A DNA stretch of 64,000 nucleotides, from positions 5,568,001-5,632,000 of the forward strand of contig NZ_CP034449.1 in the NCBI RefSeq assembly GCF_003952425.1. Direction: 5' to 3'. Positions 56,339-64,000 of the stretch are shown piece by piece (positions within the stretch are counted from its first letter, which is position 1; each line of letters begins with the position of its first letter). This DNA comes from Mesorhizobium sp. M2A.F.Ca.ET.046.03.2.1. Its GTDB lineage: Bacteria > Pseudomonadota > Alphaproteobacteria > Rhizobiales > Rhizobiaceae. The translations under genes and the position numbers were made by a program. The notes beneath the pieces are model-generated. The model was not told the DNA's origin. It saw only the letters and a program-made list of their open reading frames with translations, and did not search any database.

Positions 56339-57544
56339 ATGAGTCCCAAATTCCTCCGCATCGCGGTCGTGCTCGGCTTGTTGTCCGCGATCGGCCCGTT
56401 CGCGATCGATATGTATCTCCCCGCGCTGCCTTCGATCGGCCAGGACCTGCATGCCGGCACCGCCGCCGTGCAGATGAGCCTTCTGATCTTCTTCCTGTCG
56501 ATGGGTTTCGGGCAGATCGTCGTCGGGCCGATCTCCGACATGGTCGGCCGCAAGGCGCCGCTTTATGCCGGCCTCGCGCTGTTCATGGTCGGCGGCGTCG
56601 GCTCGGCCATGGCGCCGAATATCGAGTGGCTGATCGCCTTCCGCTTCCTGCAGGGCCTCGGCGCCAGCGCCGGCATGGCGGTGCCGCGCGCCATCGTGCG
56701 CGACCTGCACACAGGCAATGAGGCCGCCAAGCTGATGTCGCTTCTGATGCTGGTCTTCTCGGTGTCGCCGATCCTGGCGCCGCTGACCGGCAGCCAGATC
56801 ATCGAGAGTTTTGGTTGGCGTGCCGTGTTCTGGACCGTCACGGGCGCGGCTGCCTTGGCCACCATCCTGATTGCCACCTCGCTCAAGGAGACGCGGGCGG
56901 TTGAAGAGCGGGCCGGCTCGTCCTTCGGCACGGCGCTCGCCGGCTACCGCTACCTGATGGGCGACCGCAATTTCCTGGGCCTGGTGGCGATCGCCGGCTT
57001 CGGCATTGCGAGCTTCTTCGTCTATCTGTCGAGCTCGTCCTTCATCCTGATCGACCATTACGGCCTGTCGCCGTCGGTCTACAGCGTGTTCTTCTCGATC
57101 AATGCGGTTGCCTTCATCGGCATGTCGCAGCTGACGGGTCTCTTGGCAGACCGCTTCGGGTTGAAGCGCGTCGTCTGGGTTGCGGTCACCGGCTATGCCA
57201 CTGTCATGGTGGCGCTGTTCGCGATCATGGCTTCGGGCGTCGACCGGCTCGACGTGATGGCGGCGCTGTTGTTCGTCGGCTACGGCTTCCTCGGCCTCGT
57301 CATCCCGACCAGCTCGGTGCTGGCGATGGAGGAGCATGGCGAGATCGCCGGCACGGCCTCGGCGCTGATGGGTACGTTGCATTTCGCCATCGGCGCGCTG
57401 GCCATGGGCGTCGCCGGCATCTTCTTCGACGGCACGCCGCTGCCGATGGTGGCGGGCATCACGCTCTGCGCCGTGATCTCGTTCACGCTGGCCAAGCTGA
57501 CGCTCGGCCGCGCGCGTGAAGCGGTCGAGGCGCCGGCAGAGTAA
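56339..57544 (+). CDS. Bcr/CflA family multidrug efflux MFS transporter
   Basis: A 401-residue drug:H+ antiporter with 12 spans. The Bcr/CflA signatures are clear: IGPFAIDMYLPALPSIGQDL in the first helix, FFLSMGFGQIVVGPISDMVG then RRK-type loop, and RFLQGLGASAGMAVPRAIVR. The ATG at 56339 is chosen for its AAAAGAG site and because it gives the family N-terminus. The open frame back to 56177 has no homology. A strong terminator follows. Confidence 0.93.
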   Translation: MSPKFLRIAVVLGLLSAIGPFAIDMYLPALPSIGQDLHAGTAAVQMSLLIFFLSMGFGQIVVGPISDMVGRKAPLYAGLALFMVGGVGSAMAPNIEWLIAFRFLQGLGASAGMAVPRAIVRDLHTGNEAAKLMSLLMLVFSVSPILAPLTGSQIIESFGWRAVFWTVTGAAALATILIATSLKETRAVEERAGSSFGTALAGYRYLMGDRNFLGLVAIAGFGIASFFVYLSSSSFILIDHYGLSPSVYSVFFSINAVAFIGMSQLTGLLADRFGLKRVVWVAVTGYATVMVALFAIMASGVDRLDVMAALLFVGYGFLGLVIPTSSVLAMEEHGEIAGTASALMGTLHFAIGALAMGVAGIFFDGTPLPMVAGITLCAVISFTLAKLTLGRAREAVEAPAE

Positions 57545-57562
57545 GGCGCCTCGAAAAGCCCC

Positions 57563-57589
57563 AAAAAGGCCGGCTCGTCCGGCCTTTTT
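57563..57589 (+). terminator. Rho-independent terminator, bidirectional
   Basis: AAAAAGGCCGG-CTCGT-CCGGCCTTTTT: an 11-bp stem with A-run before and T-run after, between convergent genes. It should terminate both the MFS transcript and the ATPase transcript on the other strand. Confidence 0.9.
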
Positions 57590-58146
57590 CATATCTGCCG
57601 CAAATCCGCTTGATCGATGACGAAGCGCACCCGTTCTTCAACCGAGGCAAGAGGTAAAGGCACCAGTTCATAACCGAGCTCCGCATAGACGCCGGTCACT
57701 GAGCGGAATGTGCGCTCGGCCTCGCCCAGCGTCTGCTTGCGCTCCTCGTCCTGGGTGAAAATCTCCGGCCAGGGCGGCGTCACGAAGACGCGGCGCGCGT
57801 AGCGGAATTTTTCCGCAGCGCTGGCGACATGATCCGGCACCGGCAGGCCGCAGAGCCTGAGATAGCCGATCGTATCGGCCACGCCGCGGTCGAAGAAGAC
57901 CGGACCGGTCTCGCCGTGCGCGGCGTGCCAGGAGCGCAGTTCCCACGACAGCATCAGCTCGGCAAAGAGCCCGCGGTCCTGCCAGGGAAGGGCAGAGCCG
58001 CCGATGGCCATCTGGTCGCGGATGATCCCGCGCCCGGCTTCGGGGGCCGTCGCGAAACCCTTGGCCTGCAACGCTACGATCAAGGTGGTCTTGCCGGAAC
58101 CCGGACCGCCGGTCAGCACGAAGAATCGGTCGCAATCGTTTTGCAT
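57589..58146 (-). CDS. AAA family ATPase (AAA_28-type)
   Basis: A 185-residue P-loop protein. Walker A is GGPGSGKTT near residue 13. The segment PEAGRGIIRDQMAIGGSALPW, then FFDRGVADTIGYLRLCG (Walker B-like) and EERKQTLGEAERTF, match the small AAA_28 family of kinase-like ATPases. The function is unknown. Its start lies about 100 bp downstream of the tmRNA gene on the same strand. Confidence 0.88.
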   Translation of the reverse strand: MQNDCDRFFVLTGGPGSGKTTLIVALQAKGFATAPEAGRGIIRDQMAIGGSALPWQDRGLFAELMLSWELRSWHAAHGETGPVFFDRGVADTIGYLRLCGLPVPDHVASAAEKFRYARRVFVTPPWPEIFTQDEERKQTLGEAERTFRSVTGVYAELGYELVPLPLASVEERVRFVIDQADLRQI

Positions 58147-58239
58147 CGGCTGTCCATGGAGGATGAGTGGCAAGGCCGTGCCGCGCATCAAAGCGCCGGA
58201 CGAGCCTTGGCCGTTCGATTATTCGGAAGAAGCAAAAAG

Positions 58240-58600
58240 GGGGAAGGTGGAGGTTTCTGTTGCCAGGTACCTCCGAACCCCGCCTAGAAGTGCGAACCGC
58301 TAGGGCTTGATTTGAAGCGTTCGCGCCGCATTAAGCAGCGAGACGAGCTTCCGCATAGTTGTCGTTGGCAACTATAAGTTTAGCCCGATGACGGTGGTAC
58401 AATGCCGGGCAAAAGTACGATCTTTACACCTTCGTCGATCCTATTTCGCCCCCAGCAAAAGCCGCTCCGTCAGCCAGAGCGGTTTTTGGTGGAGGCGCCG
58501 GGTACCGCCCCCGGGTCCGAACGGCTTATTTCATCGCCTGTTTATCGCCATAGTCGGTCAGGCCGACGAAGCGAATATAGGGACCGATGAGGAAAAAATA
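58240..58600 (-). ncRNA. ssrA: tmRNA (ssrA), circularly permuted two-piece alphaproteobacterial form
   Basis: Rescues stalled ribosomes and tags the nascent chain for ClpXP. On the minus strand, 58369-58331 encodes ANDNYAEARLAA and a TAA stop. The coding piece starts at 58453 with GGGGGCG, and the upstream acceptor piece ends CGCCTCC-ACCA at 58487; these seven bases pair to form the acceptor stem. A T-arm CCGGG-GGCGGTA-CCCGG precedes it. The internal spacer between the pieces holds a hairpin (CCGCTC/GAGCGG). The 3' part includes GGAGGT and ACCTCC pseudoknot arms, followed by a T-run. The outer ends are approximate. Confidence 0.93.
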
Positions 58601-58774
58601 AAGGCCAAACCGGCGCCTATCCGGTTATGCCAAACTGTGCAGCCAAGGGTTGACTTGCGCGCCCACTCAATCAAATCTCGCTCCCGGTGAGGAGTCTCTG
58701 ACCTAGCGCAAAGGTTGCGCGACGCGCCACAACCCTCATCGACCGGATTCGTGGCGCCGACGAGGGGAAGTTCG

Positions 58775-59086
58775 ATGGCCGACTATCTTGCGGATGTGAA
58801 GAAATACGATGCCGGCGCCAGCGCCGACGCGGTCGATAAGATCGTTAAGCATTTGGGTATTGCGCTCAGGAACCGCGATTCCTCGCTGGTGTCCTGCACC
58901 GACCCGAAGGAACTCGATCGTGTTCGCGAGAATTGGATCGGCAAGAAGCTCGGCATCGCCGATGCCGCAAAGGCGAATGCCTCGATCGAGAAGACCTGCA
59001 AGGCCATGCAGGCGGACAACACCAAGAGCCGCGTGACCTTCTACTACCTGGTTGCCAAGGATCTCGGCAAACTCGGCTCTCTCTGA
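58775..59086 (+). CDS. DUF2853 family protein
   Basis: A 103-residue cytoplasmic protein. The start MADYLADVKKYDAGA, then LGIALRNRDSSLVSCTDPKE and VTFYYLVAKDLGKL are typical of DUF2853, a small helical family with no known function. The ATG has GAGGGGAAG upstream. The preceding 170 bp up to the tmRNA gene show no other feature. Confidence 0.87.
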   Translation: MADYLADVKKYDAGASADAVDKIVKHLGIALRNRDSSLVSCTDPKELDRVRENWIGKKLGIADAAKANASIEKTCKAMQADNTKSRVTFYYLVAKDLGKLGSL

Positions 59087-59103
59087 GTCCTGGCCACACG
59101 GCA

Positions 59104-59125
59104 GCCGGCACGAAACCGTGCCGGC
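59104..59125 (+). terminator. Hairpin after the DUF2853 gene
   Basis: GCCGGCAC-GAAACC-GTGCCGGC, a perfect 8-bp stem 18 bp after the stop codon. A short T-run follows ten bases later, so it is a probable but not classic terminator. Confidence 0.55.
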
Positions 59126-59228
59126 ACCGTGGGCTTTTGGGTGCGACCCGCATCCGCAGCCGCTTTGCGGTGTTCGACCGGCTGTCGGTCGGGTATGATT
59201 GGCTGTAACCCGAATCGAGGCGGAGCCG

Positions 59229-60023
59229 ATGCGCCAATATCTCGACCTGTTGAAGCATGTGCTGGAGAACGGCAGCGACCGTGGCGACCGTACCGGAACC
59301 GGTACGCGCTCGGTGTTCGGCTACCAGATGCGCTTCGACCTTTCGCGCGGCTTTCCCGTCACGACCACCAAGAAGCTGCATCTGAAGTCGATCATCCACG
59401 AGCTTCTGTGGTTCCTGGCCGGCGACACCAACATCAAATATCTCAACGACAACGGTGTCACAATCTGGGACGAATGGGCCGACGAGAATGGCGATCTCGG
59501 CCCGGTCTATGGCAAGCAGTGGCGCTCATGGCCGGACGGACATGGCGGGGAGATCGACCAGATCGCGGGCCTTTTGAAGGAGATACGCCGGAATCCCAAC
59601 TCGCGCCGGCTGATCGTCTCGGCCTGGAATCCGGCCGAAGTCGAGGCGATGGCGCTGCCGCCCTGCCACTGCCTGTTCCAGTTCTATGTTTCGGAAGGCA
59701 GGCTCTCCTGCCAGCTTTACCAGCGCTCGGCCGACATCTTCCTCGGCGTGCCGTTCAACATCGCTTCCTATGCCCTGCTCACCATGATGGTGGCGCAGGT
59801 GACCGGGCTGAAGCCGGGCGACTTCGTCCACACGCTGGGCGACGCGCATCTTTATTCGAACCATTTCGAGCAGGCGCGCGAGCAGATGCGGCGCACGCCG
59901 AAGGCTCTGCCGACGATGTGGATCAATCCGGAGGTGAAGGACCTGTTCGCCTTCCGTTTCGAGGATTTCCGCCTCGAGAATTATTTCGCGGACGCGAATA
60001 TCAAGGCGCCGATCGCGGTTTAA
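59229..60023 (+). CDS. thyA: Thymidylate synthase ThyA
   Basis: Makes dTMP from dUMP with methylene-tetrahydrofolate. The 264-residue length equals the E. coli enzyme when the ATG at 59229 is used (ten residues after the first in-frame start). Visible are [11 protein letters not shown], the folate site region [16 protein letters not shown], and the nucleophile cysteine in [12 protein letters not shown], followed by [18 protein letters not shown], all standard. No dihydrofolate reductase gene follows here; the next gene is on the opposite strand. Confidence 0.97.
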   Translation: MRQYLDLLKHVLENGSDRGDRTGTGTRSVFGYQMRFDLSRGFPVTTTKKLHLKSIIHELLWFLAGDTNIKYLNDNGVTIWDEWADENGDLGPVYGKQWRSWPDGHGGEIDQIAGLLKEIRRNPNSRRLIVSAWNPAEVEAMALPPCHCLFQFYVSEGRLSCQLYQRSADIFLGVPFNIASYALLTMMVAQVTGLKPGDFVHTLGDAHLYSNHFEQAREQMRRTPKALPTMWINPEVKDLFAFRFEDFRLENYFADANIKAPIAV

Positions 60024-60028
60024 CTCGC

Positions 60029-60237
60029 TCAGTCGATGCCGACCATGACATCCGAGGCCTTGATCACCGCATAGGCCTGCTTGCCCTTCTCGAGCGCAAG
60101 GTCGGCGGCCGCCTCATTGGTGATCGATGCGGTGACGATTACGCCGCCGCCGATGTCGATCCTGACATGCGAGGTGGTCGCTCCTTGACGATCTCGGTGA
60201 CCTTACCCTTCAGGATATTGCGGGCGCTGATCTTCAT
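60029..60237 (-). pseudogene. Frameshifted molbindin (Mop-type) gene
   Basis: The start has AAGGAG at a normal distance and reads MKISARNILKGKVTEIVK, the N-terminus of a 68-residue molybdate-binding protein. A base appears missing around 60183-60184 (minus strand AAGGAGCG; AAGGGAGCG is expected). After adding it the frame continues TSHVRIDIGGGVIVTASITN and ends VMVGID at 60029. Uncorrected, the chain stops at 32 codons of garbled sequence. It is divergent from modA. It may be a true mutation or a sequence error. Confidence 0.85.
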
Positions 60238-60325
60238 GCGTCTCTCCTTGAGCAGCGCTGTTTCCGATTTATCGTAGACCGGGACCATGCCGGCCCACAA
60301 TGCCACGACAGGCGAAAAGCCTTTC

Positions 60326-60353
60326 CTTGTTATGTTCATCCGGATATATCGGT
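60326..60353 (+). promoter_or_regulatory. Weak ModE-like inverted repeat upstream of modA
   Basis: CTTGTTAT, a 12-bp spacer, and ATATCGGT form an imperfect inverted repeat in the mop-modA divergent region. It resembles the ModE consensus (CGTTATAT with complement) more weakly than the site at 63041. Confidence 0.35.
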
Positions 60354-60398
60354 CTGAGGCTTCGAGCCGTACGGATTTTGAAACCAGGGAGAGACTTC

Positions 60399-61193
60399 AT
60401 GACGGGCACGGGTTTCGGGTTGAAGGCGATCGCTATTGGAGGTTTCACGGCAATGCTGATGGCGGCGGTGACGGCGGCACGTGCCGACGACAAGGTCGTC
60501 GTGTTTGCCGCGGCAAGCCTCAAGGACGCGCTCGATGCGGTCAGCAAGGCCTGCGAGCCGGAAGTCGGCGAGGCCGCCACCATTTCCTACGCGGCAAGCT
60601 CCGCCCTGGCCAAGCAGATCGAAGGCGGCGCGCCGGCTGACGTCTTCGTGTCGGCCGACCTCGACTGGATGAAATATCTCTCGGACAAGAAGCTGACCAA
60701 GCCGGACACCGAGGTGAAGCTGCTTGGCAACCAGATCGTGCTCGTGGCGCCGAAGGATTCCACGGTCGAGACTAAAGTCGAGAAGGGCTTCGACGTCGCC
60801 AAGCTGATCGGCGACGGCAAGCTTGCCATGGGCGATTTCAAGGCCGTGCCGGCCGGCAAATACGGCAAGGCGGCGCTGGAATCGCTGGGCGTCTGGTCGT
60901 CCGTCAAGGGCAAGGTCGCGCAGGCCGAGAATGTGCGTGCAGCCTTAAAGCTGGCGTCGACGGGCGAGGCGGCGCTGGGCATCGTCTACGCCACCGACGC
61001 GCATGCGGAGAAGGGCGTCAAGGTCGTAGGCACCTTCCCGGAAGATTCGCATCCGCCGATCATCTACCCGATTGCCCAGATCGCGGATTCGAAGGACAAG
61101 GATACGGCTGCCTTCCTGAAATGCGTCGAATCGGCCAAGGCCGCCGAACTCTTCAAGGAGCAGGGTTTCACGGTGCTCGCGCCGAGCAACTAA
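60399..61193 (+). CDS. modA: Molybdate ABC transporter substrate-binding protein ModA
   Basis: Periplasmic molybdate-binding protein, 264 residues. A signal peptide (FGLKAIAIGGFTAMLMAAVTAARA) is followed by DDKVVVFAAASLKDALDAV, the ModA motif, and YAASSALAKQIEGGAPADVFVS, which forms part of the oxyanion site. AGGGAG precedes the ATG. It is the first gene of modABC. Confidence 0.95.
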   Translation: MTGTGFGLKAIAIGGFTAMLMAAVTAARADDKVVVFAAASLKDALDAVSKACEPEVGEAATISYAASSALAKQIEGGAPADVFVSADLDWMKYLSDKKLTKPDTEVKLLGNQIVLVAPKDSTVETKVEKGFDVAKLIGDGKLAMGDFKAVPAGKYGKAALESLGVWSSVKGKVAQAENVRAALKLASTGEAALGIVYATDAHAEKGVKVVGTFPEDSHPPIIYPIAQIADSKDKDTAAFLKCVESAKAAELFKEQGFTVLAPSN

Positions 61194-61215
61194 GAGAGAT
61201 CGCGCAAACGCTGAC

Positions 61216-61920
61216 ATGAACTGGCTGCTGGACCTCACTCCCGACGAATGGAATGCGGTCCGGCTGTCGATCAAGGTGGCGACGGTGGCGATGATCGCCA
61301 GCCTGCCGCCCGGCATCCTGCTTGCGCTGCTGCTGGCGCGAGGGCGTTTCTGGGGCAAGACCCTGCTCAACGGGCTGGTGCATCTGCCGCTGATCCTGCC
61401 GCCGGTGGTGACGGGCTATCTGCTCCTGCTCACCTTCGGCCGGCGCGGGCCGGCCGGCGCCTTTCTTGCCGAGCATTTCGGCATCGTCTTTTCGTTCCGC
61501 TGGACCGGCGCGGCGCTGGCCTGCGGCGTCATGGGCTTTCCGCTGATGGTGCGGGCGATCCGGCTGTCGATCGAGGCCGTCGACCGCAGAATCGAGGCCG
61601 CGGCCGGCACGCTCGGCGCCAATCCGCTCTGGGTGTTCGCCACCATCACGCTGCCGCTGATCCTGCCCGGCCTGATTGCGGGTGCGATCCTTTCCTTCGC
61701 CAAGGCGATGGGCGAGTTCGGCGCCACCATCACCTTCGTCTCCAACATCCCCAATGAGACGCAGACTTTGCCCTCGGCGATCTACACCTTCACACAGGTG
61801 CCCGGCGGCGATGAGGGCGCGCTCAGGCTGACGCTGATCTCGATCGTCATCTCGATGGTCGCGCTCGTCGCCTCGGAGGTGCTGGCGCGGCGCGTCGGCC
61901 GGCGGATGGACATCGAATGA
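61216..61920 (+). CDS. modB: Molybdate ABC transporter permease ModB
   Basis: A 234-residue permease with five or six membrane spans. Family blocks are HLPLILPPVVTGYLLLLTFG and the coupling loop EAAAGTLGANPLWVFATITLPLILPG split here at the EAA motif. It lies 22 bp after modA and overlaps modC by 4 bp. Confidence 0.95.
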   Translation: MNWLLDLTPDEWNAVRLSIKVATVAMIASLPPGILLALLLARGRFWGKTLLNGLVHLPLILPPVVTGYLLLLTFGRRGPAGAFLAEHFGIVFSFRWTGAALACGVMGFPLMVRAIRLSIEAVDRRIEAAAGTLGANPLWVFATITLPLILPGLIAGAILSFAKAMGEFGATITFVSNIPNETQTLPSAIYTFTQVPGGDEGALRLTLISIVISMVALVASEVLARRVGRRMDIE

Positions 61921-63029
61921 TGCTCTCGGTCGACATCCGCCATCGCCTGGGCGACTTCGCCGTGGAAGCGCGTTTCGACAGCGCCGGGCGGCTGACGGCG
62001 CTGTTCGGGCCTTCCGGCTCGGGCAAGTCGACGCTGATCAAACTGATCGCGGGGCTGATCCGCCCGGACAAGGGCCGCATTGCCGTCGATGGGCGGGTGC
62101 TGGCCGATACTGAAGCGCGCATCTTCGTGCCGATGCACAGGCGGCGGATCGGCATGGTGTTCCAGGATGCGCGGCTGTTCCCGCATATGAGCGTCGCCGG
62201 CAATCTGCGCTATGGCCGCTGGTTCACGCCGGCTTCCGAGCGCTACGCCAAGATGGATGCGGTGGTCGAGCTGCTCGGCATCGGTCATCTCCTCGACCGG
62301 CGGCCGGCGAAACTGTCGGGCGGCGAGAAGCAGCGCGTCGCGATCGGCCGTGCCCTGCTTGCCAGCCCGAAACTTCTTCTGATGGACGAGCCGCTGGCCT
62401 CGCTCGACGAGGCGCGCAAGGCCGAGATCCTGCCCTATATCGAGCGGCTGCGCGACGAGACGAAGATCCCGATCGTCTATGTCAGCCATTCCGTCGCCGA
62501 AGTGGCGCGGCTGGCGAGCGACGTCGTCGTGCTTTCGCAAGGCAAGGTCGCGGCCTCAGGCCCGACCGAGGCGATCATGCAACGGCTCGACCTGTTGCCG
62601 GCGGAGGAACGCGGCGAAGGCGGGGCGGTGCTCGACACCAAGGTACTGCGCCACGACGAGGCGTTCGGCATGACGGTGCTGGGCTCACCGGCCGGCGAAA
62701 TCCGGGTGCCGAAACTGGCGATGGCAGCGGGCGCTCCGGTGCGCATTCGCATCCGCGCCCGCGACGTCATGATCGCGACCGAGCGGCCGGCAGGTCTCAG
62801 CGCGCTCAACATTCTGGCGGGAACGATCACCGCTGTCAGGCCGGGCATCGGGCCGACCGTGGAAATCGCCATCGACTGCAATGGCGCGATCGTGCTGGCT
62901 CGGATCACCGAACAGTCCAAACACACCCTTCGTCTGGCGCTCGGCCAGCAGGTCTTCGCGGTGATCAAGACGGTGAGCTTCGACAGCGCGACGACCGGGG
63001 CGGGCCTGCCGGTTGAGGCGGATGGTTGA
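61917..63029 (+). CDS. modC: Molybdate ABC transporter ATPase ModC
   Basis: A 370-residue ATPase. Walker A is GPSGSGKST, the signature is LSGGEKQRVAIGR and Walker B is LLLMDEPLASLDE. The C-terminal third (about 290-365) is a TOBE/molbindin domain (LNILAGTITAVRPGIGPTVE) that binds molybdate and may regulate transport. It overlaps modB and ends just before a ModE-type site. Confidence 0.95.
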   Translation: MMLSVDIRHRLGDFAVEARFDSAGRLTALFGPSGSGKSTLIKLIAGLIRPDKGRIAVDGRVLADTEARIFVPMHRRRIGMVFQDARLFPHMSVAGNLRYGRWFTPASERYAKMDAVVELLGIGHLLDRRPAKLSGGEKQRVAIGRALLASPKLLLMDEPLASLDEARKAEILPYIERLRDETKIPIVYVSHSVAEVARLASDVVVLSQGKVAASGPTEAIMQRLDLLPAEERGEGGAVLDTKVLRHDEAFGMTVLGSPAGEIRVPKLAMAAGAPVRIRIRARDVMIATERPAGLSALNILAGTITAVRPGIGPTVEIAIDCNGAIVLARITEQSKHTLRLALGQQVFAVIKTVSFDSATTGAGLPVEADG

Positions 63030-63040
63030 CGAAGGGCCAA

Positions 63041-63067
63041 ATCGCTATGTTGATTTGGAATAGCGAT
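63041..63067 (+). promoter_or_regulatory. ModE-type operator
   Basis: A perfect 8-bp inverted repeat ATCGCTAT, 11-bp spacer, ATAGCGAT. The left arm is identical to the start of the E. coli ModE consensus. It lies 12 bp after modC and 47 bp before modE, so it probably mediates autoregulation of modE. Confidence 0.75.
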
Positions 63068-63113
63068 CTGGCGGCGGAGAGGGTAGTCTCGGCATGACCG
63101 CGGAGGACAGGGC

Positions 63114-63455
63114 ATGCCATCGTTGAGCCTGCGGATAAATCTCGACCCCGACGGCCGGATCGGCCCCGGCAAGATTGAGCTTTTGGAGCAGATCGCCGCC
63201 TTCGGATCGATCTCGGCCGCGGCGCGCGGCATGGAGATGTCCTACAAGCATGCGTGGGATCTGGTCGAGGACATGAACCGCGTGTTCGGCAAGCCGCTGG
63301 TCGCCGCGCAAACCGGCGGCAAGAAGGGCGGCGGCGCGCAATTGACATCGGTGGGTTTGGCGGTCGTCAGCCGTTTCCGGGCCATAGAGCGGGCCGCGTC
63401 ATCGGCCGCGGCCGTCCATATGCAGGCGCTGCAGGCGGAGATCGATGCCGGATGA
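63114..63455 (+). CDS. modE: ModE-like winged-helix regulator, DNA-binding domain only
   Basis: A 113-residue protein matching the LysR-like N-terminal domain of ModE: LLEQIAAFGSISAAARGMEM then SYKHAWDLVEDMNRVFGKPLV. The C-terminal molybdate-binding domains of E. coli ModE (about 140 residues) are absent, as in several rhizobia. Molybdate sensing would need another protein or this truncated form may act as a constitutive DNA binder. A ModE-type operator lies just upstream. Confidence 0.9.
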   Translation: MPSLSLRINLDPDGRIGPGKIELLEQIAAFGSISAAARGMEMSYKHAWDLVEDMNRVFGKPLVAAQTGGKKGGGAQLTSVGLAVVSRFRAIERAASSAAAVHMQALQAEIDAG

Positions 63456-63567
63456 AGGGCAGTAGGGCAGTAGGGCAGTAGGGCGATAGGGCAGTAGGGC
63501 AGTAGGGCAGTAGGGCAGTAGGGCAGTAGGGCAGTAGGGCAGTAGGGCAGTAGGGCAGTAGGGCAGT
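63456..63567 (+). repeat. 14 tandem copies of an 8-bp unit
   Basis: AGGGCAGT repeated 14 times, starting right after the modE stop; only the fourth copy differs (AGGGCGAT). A degenerate inverted version, TACTGCCCTACTCCCTTAC, lies at 63622-63640, beside the end of cobF. It is a VNTR-type array and shows no sign of coding. Confidence 0.95.
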
Positions 63568-63636
63568 AGGGTGTGACGTCCCGGAGTGCTTGCGCATGCG
63601 ATGTGCGCGCCCCTATTGCCTTACTGCCCTACTCCC

Positions 63637-64000
63637 TTACTCCCCTGATTTCCTCAGCAGATAAGTGTCCATGATCCAGCCCTTTTTCCGGCGGGCTTCC
63701 TCGCGGACCTTCTCGATCTTGGCACCGACATCGCCTAGGCGTCCGGAGATGACGATCTCATCCGGCGTGCCGAGATAGGCGCCCCACTGGATGAAGACAT
63801 CCTTGTCGGCCAGCGTGTTGAAGGCGCATTTGCCGTCGAGCATGACTATGGTCGAGCCGGCATTGGCCGGCAGGCCTTCTTCGGTCAGCCGGCGGCCGGT
63901 GGTCACCAGGATCGAATCGCCGATGCGGTTGAGCGCGGTCGCGTGGGCGGCGGCCAGCGCCTGGATCGCAGTGATGCCGGGGATGACTTCGAGCTCGAAA
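63637..64000 (-). CDS. cobF: Precorrin-6A synthase (deacetylating) CobF, C-terminal part
   Basis: The open frame runs off the window end, so only the last 120 residues are visible. FELEVIPGITAIQALAAAHA, LNRIGDSILVTTGRRL and DTYLLRKSGE at the end match CobF, the SAM-dependent enzyme that methylates C-1 and removes acetate in aerobic cobalamin synthesis. Other cob genes are expected beyond 64 kb. The call rests on the C-terminal part alone. Confidence 0.82.
   Translation of the reverse strand, partial: FELEVIPGITAIQALAAAHATALNRIGDSILVTTGRRLTEEGLPANAGSTIVMLDGKCAFNTLADKDVFIQWGAYLGTPDEIVISGRLGDVGAKIEKVREEARRKKGWIMDTYLLRKSGE

Noticed and set aside
57829..58287. Plus-strand ORFs over the AAA ATPase and the tmRNA 3' part
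   Set aside because: They are antisense to the ATPase and to ssrA and show no protein features.
63367..63597. Minus-strand frame reading through the 8-bp repeat
   Set aside because: The product is a repetitive Leu/Pro/Tyr/Cys/Thr/Ala string produced by the tandem array.

Overview
The window is GC-rich, densely coded chromosomal DNA from an alphaproteobacterium of the order Rhizobiales, most like Mesorhizobium or a close relative. The evidence is the bamD(tail)-recN-ligA order, a split and permuted tmRNA whose tag reads ANDNYAEARLAA, the SspB-DUF4169-RHH operon, a PAS/LOV HisKA_2 kinase with a stand-alone receiver, many TTG/GTG starts behind good Shine-Dalgarno sites, and several families of short palindromic intergenic repeats. 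No rRNA, tRNA, prophage or CRISPR array is visible. I made these calls by reading the sequence; no database search was run.

Layout. 1-4.9 kb: DNA repair genes (recN, ligA) and a DUF2461 protein. 4.9-16.2 kb: a catabolic and transport block with an SDR, an aldehyde dehydrogenase, an N-formylglutamate amidohydrolase-family enzyme, an XRE-cupin regulator, a complete Liv-type ABC transporter, a glutamine synthetase-like ligase and an AzlCD exporter. The motif AAAATGGAAAA lies in front of both the dehydrogenase and the liv operon, so the block may be one regulon for an amine or amino-acid derivative. 16.2-28.7 kb: housekeeping and membrane genes (aminopeptidase P, PrmA, SCO1, CreA, hexapeptide transferase, SDR, TMEM175-like, MFS and MATE transporters, phytase-like esterase). 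28.8-30.3 kb: a complete IS4-family insertion sequence with 5-bp target duplications, sitting inside a palindromic repeat. 30.3-36.5 kb: a LacI-controlled sugar cluster (oxidoreductase, isomerase, three-part ABC importer) with a clear LacI-type operator. 36.5-43.3 kb: UvrD/PcrA helicase with an in-frame insert, a membrane PQQ glucose dehydrogenase, a frameshifted small gene and a Tat-exported dienelactone hydrolase-like protein.

43.3-45 kb holds a blue-light-type LOV histidine kinase translationally coupled to a single-domain response regulator (LovK/LovR-like). 45-58 kb: EamA exporter with a divergent Lrp regulator, thioesterase, FAD-linked oxidase, DyP peroxidase, a very large AsmA protein, SspB and partners, a TetR/Bcr-type MFS pair with operator and promoter visible, and an AAA ATPase. 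58.2-58.6 kb on the minus strand is ssrA (tmRNA). 58.8-63.5 kb: DUF2853, thyA, then the molybdate locus (frameshifted mop, modABC, an HTH-only modE with a perfect ModE-type inverted repeat in front). The window ends with an 8-bp tandem repeat array and the C-terminal part of cobF.

Two small genes (41.7-42.1 kb and 60.0-60.2 kb) each read through only after correcting a single base. They may be true pseudogenes or sequence errors. The most noteworthy signals beyond ordinary genes are the LOV pair, the four-copy palindromic array at 23.3 kb, the shared XRE-cupin motif, the IS with its start codon buried in an inverted repeat, and the short coupled leader ORF before the MFS gene at 24.4 kb.
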